From Mycobacteriales bacterium (GTDB lineage: Bacteria; Actinomycetota; Actinomycetes; Mycobacteriales; QHCE01), in NCBI GenBank assembly GCA_013362805.1, contig JABFVL010000014.1:1-64000 (forward strand): DNA of 64,000 nucleotides, given 5' to 3'. The number at the start of each line of letters is the position of its first letter. Position 1 is the first letter of the stretch. The position numbers and the translations under genes were made by a program. The notes below the pieces were generated by a model. It was given only the letters and a program-made list of their open reading frames with translations. It did not search any database and was not told the DNA's origin. Positions 1 to 7,212 of the stretch are shown here, one piece after another.

Positions 1-332
1 AATATCCAGCCCAGCTCTCTGGCGGACAACAACAACGTGCCGCTATCGCCCGGGCATTGGCCATGAAACCCAAAGCCATGCTCTTCGACGAGCCCACCAG
101 TGCGCTCGACCCGGAAATGGTGAGTGAAGTCCTGGAAGTCATGACCTCACTCGCTCGAGAGGGCATGACCATGGTGGTCGTGACCCACGAAATGGGATTC
201 GCCAAACGAGCGGCGAACCGTGTCATTTTCATGGCCGACGGCCAAATCGTGGAACAAGCCGCCCCCGGTGAGTTTTTCGACAACCCACAGAGCCCACGCG
301 CTCGAGACTTTCTTTCCAAGATTTTGCACTAG
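1..332 (+). CDS. gluA: polar amino acid (glutamate-type) ABC transporter ATPase, 3' part
   Basis: This is the C-terminal part of the ATPase that powers an amino-acid importer. The gene begins before the window, and its frame is open from base 3. The signature LSGGQQQR, Walker [12 protein letters not shown] and H-loop VVTHEMGFA are visible in order, as in GlnQ/GluA proteins. It is followed by a binding-protein gene and two permease genes on the same strand, so it is the first visible gene of a gluABCD-type operon. The specificity for glutamate is inferred from this gene order and from the permeases; another polar amino acid is possible. Confidence 0.9.
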   Translation, partial: YPAQLSGGQQQRAAIARALAMKPKAMLFDEPTSALDPEMVSEVLEVMTSLAREGMTMVVVTHEMGFAKRAANRVIFMADGQIVEQAAPGEFFDNPQSPRARDFLSKILH

Positions 333-392
333 GCGACCAGTTGTCCAGCAGCCGTCAAACATCAGCGGGGGCTGGCTTTAAAAGGAGGAGAA

Positions 393-1277
393 ATGCGCAT
401 CAAGAACCTGGTGGCGGTCGCCGCGATCGCCGCCCTGGGGCTCGTAGCCGCCGCCTGTGGGGACGACAGCGACGACAGCTCGGACGTGGAAGTGGCGGAC
501 AACCCCACTTTCGCCGCCGGCACCACTATGGAGCGGCTCGCCAACGCGGGCACCATCAACATCGGCACTAAAATCGACCAGCCCGGATTCGGGATGAACA
601 ACCTCGACGGCAAGCCCGAGGGCTTCGACGTCGAAATCTCGAAGATTATCGCCGGCAAGCTCGGCATCTCGCCCGACAAGATCAATTGGGTAGAAACCCA
701 GTCGGCGGTCCGCGAGGAATACATCGAGCAGGGCAAGGTCGACTTCATTACGGCGACCTACACCATCAACGACAAGCGTAAAGAGCGCGTCGACTTCGCC
801 GGACCTTACTACGAGGCCGGTCAATCACTCATGGTCCGCAAGGGCGACGACTCCATCAAAGGCCCGGAAGCTTTCCGCGCTGGCGATAAGACCGTGTGCT
901 CAGTGACCGGGTCGACCCCAGCTGAAAACATCAAGCAATACCTAGCCAATGAAGCTAGCCAGCTGGTGCTCTTTGACACCTACGACAAGTGCCGCGACGC
1001 GCTCCAAAATGAGCAAGTGGACGCGGTAACCACGGACAACGTCATCCTCTTGGGTTACATCTCCAAGGCCGAGGACGCTTTCCAGCTCGCCGGTGACACC
1101 TTCACCACCGAGCCTTACGGGGTCGGCTTGAAGAAGGGCGACACCGAATTCCGCAATTTCATCAACGACGTCCTTGAAGAAGCGGCCGAAAGTGGCGCTT
1201 ACGAAGAGGCATGGAAGAACACGGCAGGCAAGTTCGACTCGAACACGCCAGAACTGCCGCAGATTGACCGTTACTGA
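393..1277 (+). CDS. gluB: glutamate-type ABC transporter substrate-binding lipoprotein
   Basis: The 294-residue protein is the extracellular solute receptor of the importer. A lipoprotein signal ends in VAAAC at Cys22, with a somewhat unusual Ala at -3, and an acidic linker (GDDSDDSSD) follows. The rest is a bacterial extracellular solute-binding family 3 domain, with the typical early segment INIGTKIDQPGFG and the segment DFITATYTI. The start is supported by a strong Shine-Dalgarno AAAGGAGGAG at 381-390. It lies 60 bases after gluA and is followed by a hairpin before gluC. Ligand identity (glutamate or another acidic or polar amino acid) is inferred from operon type. Confidence 0.92.
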   Translation: MRIKNLVAVAAIAALGLVAAACGDDSDDSSDVEVADNPTFAAGTTMERLANAGTINIGTKIDQPGFGMNNLDGKPEGFDVEISKIIAGKLGISPDKINWVETQSAVREEYIEQGKVDFITATYTINDKRKERVDFAGPYYEAGQSLMVRKGDDSIKGPEAFRAGDKTVCSVTGSTPAENIKQYLANEASQLVLFDTYDKCRDALQNEQVDAVTTDNVILLGYISKAEDAFQLAGDTFTTEPYGVGLKKGDTEFRNFINDVLEEAAESGAYEEAWKNTAGKFDSNTPELPQIDRY

Positions 1278-1283
1278 CACACG

Positions 1284-1318
1284 CGGGTGGGTGGAACCTC
1301 ATTGGTTCTACCCACCCG
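1284..1318 (+). terminator. intercistronic hairpin between gluB and gluC
   Basis: A 15-bp stem (1284-1298 with 1304-1318, one G-U type mismatch) closes a 5-base loop. No good T-run follows. It could be a partial terminator or a 3' stabiliser that keeps binding-protein mRNA in excess over the permease genes, as is common in binding-protein-dependent importer operons. The role is inferred. Confidence 0.7.
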
Positions 1319-1343
1319 TCTCTTCGGTTAAGGAAGAAGTTGC

Positions 1344-2072
1344 GTGAATACGATCTCCGAATACTGGGAAACGATCTGGCAGTACCGAGACACTTTCCGG
1401 TCTGGTTTTTGGGTCACCCTGCAAATTTGCGTGCTCTCGGCCACCGGTGCGCTGCTCATCGGTTCTTTGGTGGCGATCGCTCGCATCTCCCCCGTGCCCC
1501 CGTTGCGTGCCGCCGGCACCGCATATGTCACGATTTTTCGTAACACCCCGCTGACCGTGATCATGTTCTTCGCAGCGTTCGCGCTCCCGGAATTGGGTTC
1601 CAACGCAGACTTCCTTCGCATCCCCGGGCTCGACAAAATATTCGGGCGACTAGGCACCGATCTTCCATATTTTCGGTTCGCGGTATTGGCACTAAGCATG
1701 TACACCGCCGCGTTCGTGTGTGAAGCCATCAGATCAGGTATCAACGCGGTACCAGCTGGCCAAGCTGAAGCGGCTCGCTCATTGGGTTTGACCTTCATAC
1801 AAAACCTGCGGCACGTGGTTTTGCCGCAGGCGTGGAAAGCGGCCATTGTGCCGTTGGGCTCAGTGATCATCGCGATGATTAAGAACTCCGCGCTCGCGGG
1901 CTTCTTCGGTGTGGTGGGTGACCTTTCCCAAAGCGCCAACAGTTTGACATCAGCGGGCGGTGAGCCGGTCATCCCGATCTTTATTGGCATTTCGATTGGC
2001 TATCTGATTTTGACCGTGCCTTTGGGTTTGCTGCTAGACCAGGTTGAGAAGCGACGGGCGGTAACCCGATGA
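1344..2072 (+). CDS. gluC: glutamate-type ABC transporter permease, subunit 1
   Basis: The 242-residue inner-membrane permease belongs to the His/Glu/Gln/Arg/opine family. It shows FWVTLQICVLSATGALLIG in the first membrane segment, the FRNTPLTV motif, and an EAA loop (AEAARSLGLTF...LPQA) that docks to the ATPase. The GTG start at 1344 follows AGGAAG at 1331 with normal spacing. A downstream ATG overlaps its TGA by four bases, so gluD is probably translationally coupled to it. The two permeases should form a heterodimeric channel with the ATPase dimer. The family assignment is firm; the substrate is inferred. Confidence 0.92.
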   Translation: MNTISEYWETIWQYRDTFRSGFWVTLQICVLSATGALLIGSLVAIARISPVPPLRAAGTAYVTIFRNTPLTVIMFFAAFALPELGSNADFLRIPGLDKIFGRLGTDLPYFRFAVLALSMYTAAFVCEAIRSGINAVPAGQAEAARSLGLTFIQNLRHVVLPQAWKAAIVPLGSVIIAMIKNSALAGFFGVVGDLSQSANSLTSAGGEPVIPIFIGISIGYLILTVPLGLLLDQVEKRRAVTR

Positions 2073-3052
2073 AAAAAGATAAGCCACAAGCCACTGTTCT
2101 ATATGACGCTCCTGGGCCACGTGCACGCACGATTAACCTGGTCGGCAGCGTTGTTATCGGCATATTGCTGATTTTCCTTGCGTACCAGTTCGTTTACGTT
2201 CCTCTTGATGAGAAAGAACAATTCAGCGGGGAACTGTGGGGGCCACTGCTAGATCCATCGAACGAAAACTTCGATCGGGTATGGCGGCGATTGGGCGATG
2301 GGCTGGTCAACACGTTGAAAGCCGCCGCGTTGGCCATCGTCGCGTCATTCATCTGCGGCATGGCGCTGGCCGTGTTGCGCATCCAACTCAAGTCCCTCAT
2401 GACGCGCCGCTTCCTGTCGCTGCACCCCGTGCTTCGCTATACGTTGCGCACTTTGAGCTGGATCTTGAATGGGGTCACGCGGTTCTGCGTCGAGGTTTTC
2501 CGTGGACTGCCGGTCATCATCACGATCTTCTTCGTCAGCCGACTCACGCCCGAGATCGCGAACGAGGTTTGGTACAACCCTGTTTCGTATATCCCCGAAG
2601 ATCCCATGTGGTACGTGGTCATTGGTTTGACGATTTACAACATGGTGGTCATCGCGGAAATTCTCCGCTCGGGCATGGAGGGCTTGCCCGGCGGGCAGAA
2701 AGAAGCCGCTTCGAGCCTGGGTCTGTCTTCGTTCCAGACCACGCGACTGATTTTGCTCCCCCAGTCGCTGAAGATCATGCTGCCAGCGTTGATTAGCCAA
2801 CTTGTCGTAATTTTGAAGGACACCTCACTGGGTGCGCTAATTTCGTACACCGAATTGCTGAACGTCGGCAAGCAAGTGATTGGTGTGCTGGATAATCCCT
2901 TGCAGACCTACACGGTTGTCGCAGTTATCTACATCTTGTTGAACTATTCGCTGTCCAAACTCGCCCAGTACGCGCAATACCGGCTTTCCCGGTCCAGAAA
3001 CCGGCCAAAGAAGCTGCCTAAGGCGCCGCCCACCGTGGCTCCGATGACCTAG
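2069..3052 (+). CDS. gluD: glutamate-type ABC transporter permease, subunit 2
   Basis: The 327-residue second permease is longer than GluC because of an N-terminal cytoplasmic and first-helix extension and a basic C-terminal tail (RSRNRPKK). It carries FRGLPVIITIFF and the EAA loop (KEAASSLGLSSFQ...LPQS). It begins inside the gluC stop codon (ATGA) and ends ahead of a strong terminator, so it closes the operon. A long GluD with extended ends is typical of actinobacterial gluABCD systems, which supports the naming. Confidence 0.92.
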   Translation: MKKDKPQATVLYDAPGPRARTINLVGSVVIGILLIFLAYQFVYVPLDEKEQFSGELWGPLLDPSNENFDRVWRRLGDGLVNTLKAAALAIVASFICGMALAVLRIQLKSLMTRRFLSLHPVLRYTLRTLSWILNGVTRFCVEVFRGLPVIITIFFVSRLTPEIANEVWYNPVSYIPEDPMWYVVIGLTIYNMVVIAEILRSGMEGLPGGQKEAASSLGLSSFQTTRLILLPQSLKIMLPALISQLVVILKDTSLGALISYTELLNVGKQVIGVLDNPLQTYTVVAVIYILLNYSLSKLAQYAQYRLSRSRNRPKKLPKAPPTVAPMT

Positions 3053-3060
3053 CCGATTGA

Positions 3061-3096
3061 CTGAGGTGCCCTTACCCAAGGGCACCTCAGTTTTTT
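3061..3096 (+). terminator. Rho-independent terminator of the glu operon
   Basis: A perfect 13-bp stem (3061-3073 with 3078-3090) has a 4-base loop (ACCC) and is followed by six T residues (3091-3096). The stop codon of the convergent acetyltransferase gene lies in the T-run, so the hairpin may also serve that gene. Confidence 0.93.
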
Positions 3097-3382
3097 AGTC
3101 CCGCTGGACGATCAGATCTTGATATTCCGGGTGCGCGGCCAAATAGCGAAGAACAAATGGGCAGGTGGGGTACACCGTTTTGCCCTGGGCCCGAGCTTCA
3201 CCCAAGGCGAAAATGGCTAGTTTTTCGGCTAGGCCTTGGCCCCGCATCCTGGCATCCACTTGGGTGTGAAAGAGCTCGATTGTGTGCTCCGAGTCGCGAT
3301 ATTGCAGTTCGCCGAGCATCTCGTCATTGACGGTTATTTCGTATCGCTGCTGGTCAGCGTGGTTAAACACCCGCGAATCCAT
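3095..3382 (-). CDS. GNAT-family N-acetyltransferase (YjdJ type)
   Basis: This small protein of about 95 residues resembles the short GCN5-related acetyltransferases of the YjdJ/Gtn10 type. These have a short beta-sheet and an acetyl-CoA loop; here the loop is RMRGQGLAEKLAIFAL. The C-terminal segment CPFVLRYLAAHPEY is typical of this group. Two upstream in-frame ATGs exist (3397 and 3388). The ATG at 3382 is preferred because GGAGG lies 8 bases upstream of it, inside the longer reading frames. The substrate is unknown. The gene is convergent with gluD and divergent from the CBS gene. Confidence 0.8.
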   Translation of the reverse strand: MDSRVFNHADQQRYEITVNDEMLGELQYRDSEHTIELFHTQVDARMRGQGLAEKLAIFALGEARAQGKTVYPTCPFVLRYLAAHPEYQDLIVQRD

Positions 3383-3487
3383 GCCCATTACCTCCATATT
3401 TGCGTAGATAAAGCATAGAAAATGCTCTTATCACACCATATTGTTAACTGGGTACACAGCTGCCTTGCTTCACGACAAGGAGATCAC

Positions 3488-3922
3488 ATGACTACCGTTC
3501 GCGACGTAATGAGCACCAACGTTCAGTGCGTAAAAGACACGGCCACACTACGTGAGGCGGCCGAACAGATGCGCGACCTCGATGTCGGTGCTCTTCCCAT
3601 CTGTGGGCGAGACGACAAGCTCGCCGGCATGATCACCGACCGCGATATAGCCGTGCGCTGCGTCGCCGAGGGTCTCGACCCATCAGGCACCCAAGTCGCC
3701 AGCTTCGTCAGCGGACGACCCTTCATGGTGGACGCCTCAGACCCGCTCGAAGACGCCGTGGCACTGATGGCCGCGCAACAAATTCGGCGCGTGCTCGTGC
3801 TCGAAAACAAAAAGCTTGTCGGCATCATCAGCCAAGCCGACATCGCTCGACACGCCGAACCAGACGCCACAGGCCAGATGGTCTCAGCGATCTCGCAATC
3901 GGGCTACGACCTCGCCCGATAG
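3488..3922 (+). CDS. CBS-domain protein
   Basis: The 144-residue protein consists of two CBS domains in tandem (about residues 8-60 and 75-128), with the typical motifs VRDVMSTNV, GALPICG, GMITDRDIAVR and LVGIISQADIA. CBS pairs bind adenine nucleotides or related ligands and regulate a partner. No catalytic domain is attached, so this is a stand-alone sensor of unknown target. The ATG at 3488 follows AAGGAG; a longer in-frame reading from 3422 lacks a ribosome-binding site and has no CBS content. It ends directly against the convergent RsbW-like gene. Confidence 0.85.
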   Translation: MTTVRDVMSTNVQCVKDTATLREAAEQMRDLDVGALPICGRDDKLAGMITDRDIAVRCVAEGLDPSGTQVASFVSGRPFMVDASDPLEDAVALMAAQQIRRVLVLENKKLVGIISQADIARHAEPDATGQMVSAISQSGYDLAR

Positions 3923-4372
3923 CTACTGCGCCGGCGCCGTAATGATGCACCACACCACTTTCGCGGCGCCGGTGTACTCATCAGGAGAAACCAAACGGCT
4001 CCCCCACTGACGACCCAGCTGCTGCACCAAATACAAACCCCGACCAGACTCCTCGCCCGGATTCATCATTCGCAACTGCGGAGCCCTGATCGAATTGTCA
4101 ACAACTTCGATGCAAATATCGCCAGGCTGCCTAATCAACACCGCCCGCAAAGCCCGGCCAGCATGCAGCGCCGCATTCGTGACCAGCTCACTCAAAATGA
4201 GCACCACATCGTCAACGGCCTCCGGAGCGACCCGCCACGTCGCTAATACAGACCGAGCCCAATGGCGTACATGGCGCGTGGGCTCAGTAACCCCACGCAA
4301 ATCAAGAGCAACCCGTGGATACACGACGGCATGCTGGCCCTTAGTTGGCTGCACCGCGCACTCCCCCCGCAC
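3923..4372 (-). CDS. RsbW-like anti-sigma factor kinase (HATPase_c_2)
   Basis: The 149-residue protein has the GHKL ATPase fold of anti-sigma factor serine kinases. It has an N-box (ELVTNAALHA), a G1 box (VVDNS) and a G2 box (GRGLYLV). The N-terminal part (LRGVTEPTRHVRHWARS) is of the actinobacterial stand-alone type. Such proteins bind or phosphorylate anti-anti-sigma factors or sigma factors, but no partner sigma or STAS gene is adjacent, so the target is unknown. Its stop is immediately next to that of the CBS gene. Confidence 0.82.
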   Translation of the reverse strand: MRGECAVQPTKGQHAVVYPRVALDLRGVTEPTRHVRHWARSVLATWRVAPEAVDDVVLILSELVTNAALHAGRALRAVLIRQPGDICIEVVDNSIRAPQLRMMNPGEESGRGLYLVQQLGRQWGSRLVSPDEYTGAAKVVWCIITAPAQ

Positions 4373-4439
4373 TGTGATTTACGTCAGCCTACGCCGCGCT
4401 CACGTTCAGTCCGTCTCGCACAACGAGTAGCGTAAAGAC

Positions 4440-5771
4440 GTGACAAAAACATCGGCTCAGCCAGTGAAAACAAGAATAGTCATCGCTGGCACTGGCTACG
4501 TGGGTATGTATACGGCGTGGCGTTTGCAAAAGAAGTTGCGCCGGGCGCTCAAAAAGGGCGAGGTCGAGATTGTTCTCGTTGGCCCTGACTCATACATGAC
4601 ATATCAGCCGCTGCTACCCGAAACCGCTGCCGGTTCCCTAGAGCCCCGACATGTGGTCGTCAACCTGCGGCAACTTCTAGATCGTTGCACATTGATCAAC
4701 GGTCGCGTCACCTACATATCCAGCAAAGACCATCGCATCAGCTTCACCTCAGCCGCCGGCGAAGACCACACACTGCGCTATGACCATCTCGTCATCGCCT
4801 TGGGTGCGATCACCCGCACCTTGCCCATTCCTGGACTCGTCGAACACGGCATCGGCATCAAAACCGTGGGCGAAGCCGTGTGGGTTCGTAACCACGTGCT
4901 CGAACAGCTCGACATCGCCGCCGCCACCGAAGACAAAGAAATTCGGAGCCGCGCCCTCAACTTCACCGTTGTTGGTGGTGGATTCGCGGGCATCGAAACC
5001 ATCGCGGAGATGGAGAACCTGACCCGCTATACCATCCGCAGCTATCCAAACCTGGATCGTTCCATGGTCCGGTGGGTGCTCGTTGAGGCCAGCGGACGCA
5101 TCTTGCCTGAGGTAGGCCCAGAGCTCGGCAAGCGAACGGTGAACATGCTCCGAGATAAAGGGGTGGAGCTTCACCTGGAGACATTCCTAAACTCAGCCGA
5201 AGACGGGCACGTGGTGCTGTCCGATGGAACGGAATACGACACTGGCACCCTGATTTGGACCGCCGGCGTGAAACCAAACCCGGTGCTCGCCAACTCAGAT
5301 CTGCCGCTGCATGAGCGAGGCCACGTTAAAGCCGGGCTGACCCTGCGGGTGCCGGACACCGACAATGTGTGGGCGGCCGGTGACTGTGCCGCCGTGCCCG
5401 ACCTCACCCAGCCCGAAAAGATTTGCGTGCCCAACGCACAACACGCCATTCGGCAATCAGCCACCCTTGTTCACAACCTGGTCGCGGTAATGAACGGGAA
5501 GAACCCAAAGCCTTACAAGCACAGCTACTTGGGTTCGATCGCCGGGCTAGGCCTGTACAACGGGGTCGCGCAAATCATGGGCATCAAGCTTCGTGGCTTC
5601 CCCGCCTGGGTAGCTCACCGTGGCTACCACGGCATGTACATGCCCACGTTTGGCCGCAAGTTCCGGGTCTTTACCGACTGGACATTGGCTTTGTTCGCCC
5701 GCCGGGACGTTGTCTCGCTCGGCGAGATCCATGAGCCACGCGCTGACTTCACTCGGGCGGCGAAATCTTAA
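4440..5771 (+). CDS. ndh: type II NADH dehydrogenase (NAD(P)/FAD-dependent oxidoreductase)
   Basis: The 443-residue flavoprotein oxidises NADH and passes electrons to menaquinone at the inner face of the membrane without pumping protons. The first Rossmann motif (VIAGTGYVGMYTA) binds FAD and the second (FTVVGGGFAGIETIAEM) binds NADH. TAGVKPNP and AAGDCAAVP complete the family pattern. A C-terminal stretch (GIKLRGFPAWVAHRGYH) is typical of membrane-associated Ndh. The start is GTG at 4440 without an obvious strong Shine-Dalgarno. It feeds the same quinone pool as the bc1-aa3 genes at 43-50 kb. Related family members may use other donors. Confidence 0.85.
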   Translation: MTKTSAQPVKTRIVIAGTGYVGMYTAWRLQKKLRRALKKGEVEIVLVGPDSYMTYQPLLPETAAGSLEPRHVVVNLRQLLDRCTLINGRVTYISSKDHRISFTSAAGEDHTLRYDHLVIALGAITRTLPIPGLVEHGIGIKTVGEAVWVRNHVLEQLDIAAATEDKEIRSRALNFTVVGGGFAGIETIAEMENLTRYTIRSYPNLDRSMVRWVLVEASGRILPEVGPELGKRTVNMLRDKGVELHLETFLNSAEDGHVVLSDGTEYDTGTLIWTAGVKPNPVLANSDLPLHERGHVKAGLTLRVPDTDNVWAAGDCAAVPDLTQPEKICVPNAQHAIRQSATLVHNLVAVMNGKNPKPYKHSYLGSIAGLGLYNGVAQIMGIKLRGFPAWVAHRGYHGMYMPTFGRKFRVFTDWTLALFARRDVVSLGEIHEPRADFTRAAKS

Positions 5772-5828
5772 ACCTAGCCCGCTCGTTAGTGAACGTTCCG
5801 CGACGGTGAACGAATCACATTCGGTTGG

Positions 5829-5865
5829 GGGGAGCGGATCGCCCGGATAACTCGATCTGCTCCCC
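5829..5865 (+). terminator. hairpin downstream of ndh
   Basis: A 13-bp stem (5829-5841 with 5853-5865, one G-U pair) has an 11-base loop and no T-run. It is probably the end of the ndh transcript. The remaining bases of the 287-base gap up to 6058 show no convincing gene; a short open frame at 5825-6013 overlaps the hairpin and lacks a ribosome-binding site. Confidence 0.5.
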
Positions 5866-6058
5866 ATTCAACTTAGAAACCTGTCGAATTGCGCCTGGTT
5901 TCGTAAGTGTTGAAAATGCGTTACCGCTCCTCAGCCCTCAACACGCCACCAGTCAGATGAGAATCAACTCACAAGCAACCGAAGCTTTCGGAAAGACCCG
6001 TGCTCCTGCGTAACCTGGATCATGTTGATTTTGCACGTTAGCCCCAGGGAGCAATCGC

Positions 6059-7204
6059 GTGACTGACTGGCGAGAACGCCACGACGATTTGGCGCGCAGA
6101 GTTTGGCTCTCGAACGACGAACGGATTCAATGGGCGCTCTCACTTCGTGATCGTTCGATACAACGTGGAGACGAACATCCGATCAGCGTTCGCTTGCTAG
6201 AACGGGGCATCGTTGCCATCCAGCTGGGTTCCAAACCAGATCAGGAGGGCGTGAAGCGAGTCGCTGTCATCGCCGATCAACACGGCGCACCAGAAAAAGA
6301 TAGCGAACGGTTCGCGCGCGATTTGGCGAACACAATGAGTCGGCCGGGCGCACTACCCGAAAACCTTTCACTGACCGTGTATCCGTGCCTAAATACTCGG
6401 GGCTATGCCCTGGGAACTCGCCTTAATGGCGACGTGATCGAGCCCAAAGATACGTTTGTTGGCTGGGAGATCGAAGGTGCAGGACACCCCGAAAAGTTCT
6501 ACATGTGGACGAAAGACGAGCGCAATCCCGAACTTTCTGGAGTGAACCTCAATGGCGCTTGGGGAAGAGTAGACGTACCTGAGATCGTTGCGGTCAGCGC
6601 AGACTTGAGAAATTATGTCGATCCTCAATGGGCTCTTGATGTGCATTCTATGAGTCGCACGCCCAAGGTTGAAACAGCGAACTCGCCCATCGAACTACCG
6701 GACATACAAGCAGCTGTCGGGTGGTCCGCGTCTGCGCAAGAACGAGCATCAATTGCGGCTGAGCTCGAGAAAACCCCCAGAGACCGGGAAGCAGCACAAT
6801 GGATTGCTTCCGCCACAACAAGCAGCGAATGGCATATCAAAGCCGCGAAACGATTGGCAGCGGCCGTCGCTCAATCGGCGCCAGGAGGAGTAACTCAATA
6901 TCCTCGCGGCATGGGCACGGGGGGAACCTTCCTGAGCTACTGCCCCACCGGTTTTGACGCGGTGCCTCTGCTGATTGAGTTAAACGAGAAATACGCACCC
7001 GTTAAAGGGCAACGCTGGCCCAACGCCTCACGTCTCATCGGTCCTACCCTCGAGGCCATAGCAGACGACACCATTTGGGACATCAATCCATCTGACGCTG
7101 ACAGAATTCCACCTCTCGCATACACATTTGGGCCACGAAAGCCACTATCAGCACGGCAACTACGTCTCGCGTCTGGCAACAAGAAGCCCTATCTCAGCTA
7201 CTGA
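6059..7204 (+). CDS. orphan protein with M14 metallocarboxypeptidase-like motifs
   Basis: I do not recognise this 381-residue protein as a named family. Its first half has a zinc-carboxypeptidase-like layout: an H-x3-E pair (His75 and Glu79 in ADQHGAPE), an Asn/Arg-rich stretch (NTRGYALGTRLNG), a GVNLNGAW segment like the DLNRNF block of M14 enzymes, and DVHS with His196 as a possible third zinc ligand. The second half (220-381) has no recognisable motif. No signal peptide or membrane segment is seen, so it should be cytoplasmic. The GTG start follows AGGGAG with 7-base spacing. It ends 8 bases from the convergent ABC exporter gene. The peptidase or amidase idea is inference. Confidence 0.5.
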   Translation: MTDWRERHDDLARRVWLSNDERIQWALSLRDRSIQRGDEHPISVRLLERGIVAIQLGSKPDQEGVKRVAVIADQHGAPEKDSERFARDLANTMSRPGALPENLSLTVYPCLNTRGYALGTRLNGDVIEPKDTFVGWEIEGAGHPEKFYMWTKDERNPELSGVNLNGAWGRVDVPEIVAVSADLRNYVDPQWALDVHSMSRTPKVETANSPIELPDIQAAVGWSASAQERASIAAELEKTPRDREAAQWIASATTSSEWHIKAAKRLAAAVAQSAPGGVTQYPRGMGTGGTFLSYCPTGFDAVPLLIELNEKYAPVKGQRWPNASRLIGPTLEAIADDTIWDINPSDADRIPPLAYTFGPRKPLSARQLRLASGNKKPYLSY

Positions 7205-7212
7205 TCCGCCCC

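Noticed and set aside
1328-1990. Long antisense frame across gluC
   Set aside because: It mirrors the codon pattern of the real permease gene, as expected in GC-rich DNA, and its product is low-complexity.
5825-6013. 62-codon frame between ndh and the M14-like orphan
   Set aside because: It overlaps a terminator-like hairpin, has no Shine-Dalgarno and no recognisable content.
7205-7212. Expected terminator between convergent genes
   Set aside because: Only 8 bases separate the stops and no hairpin fits.
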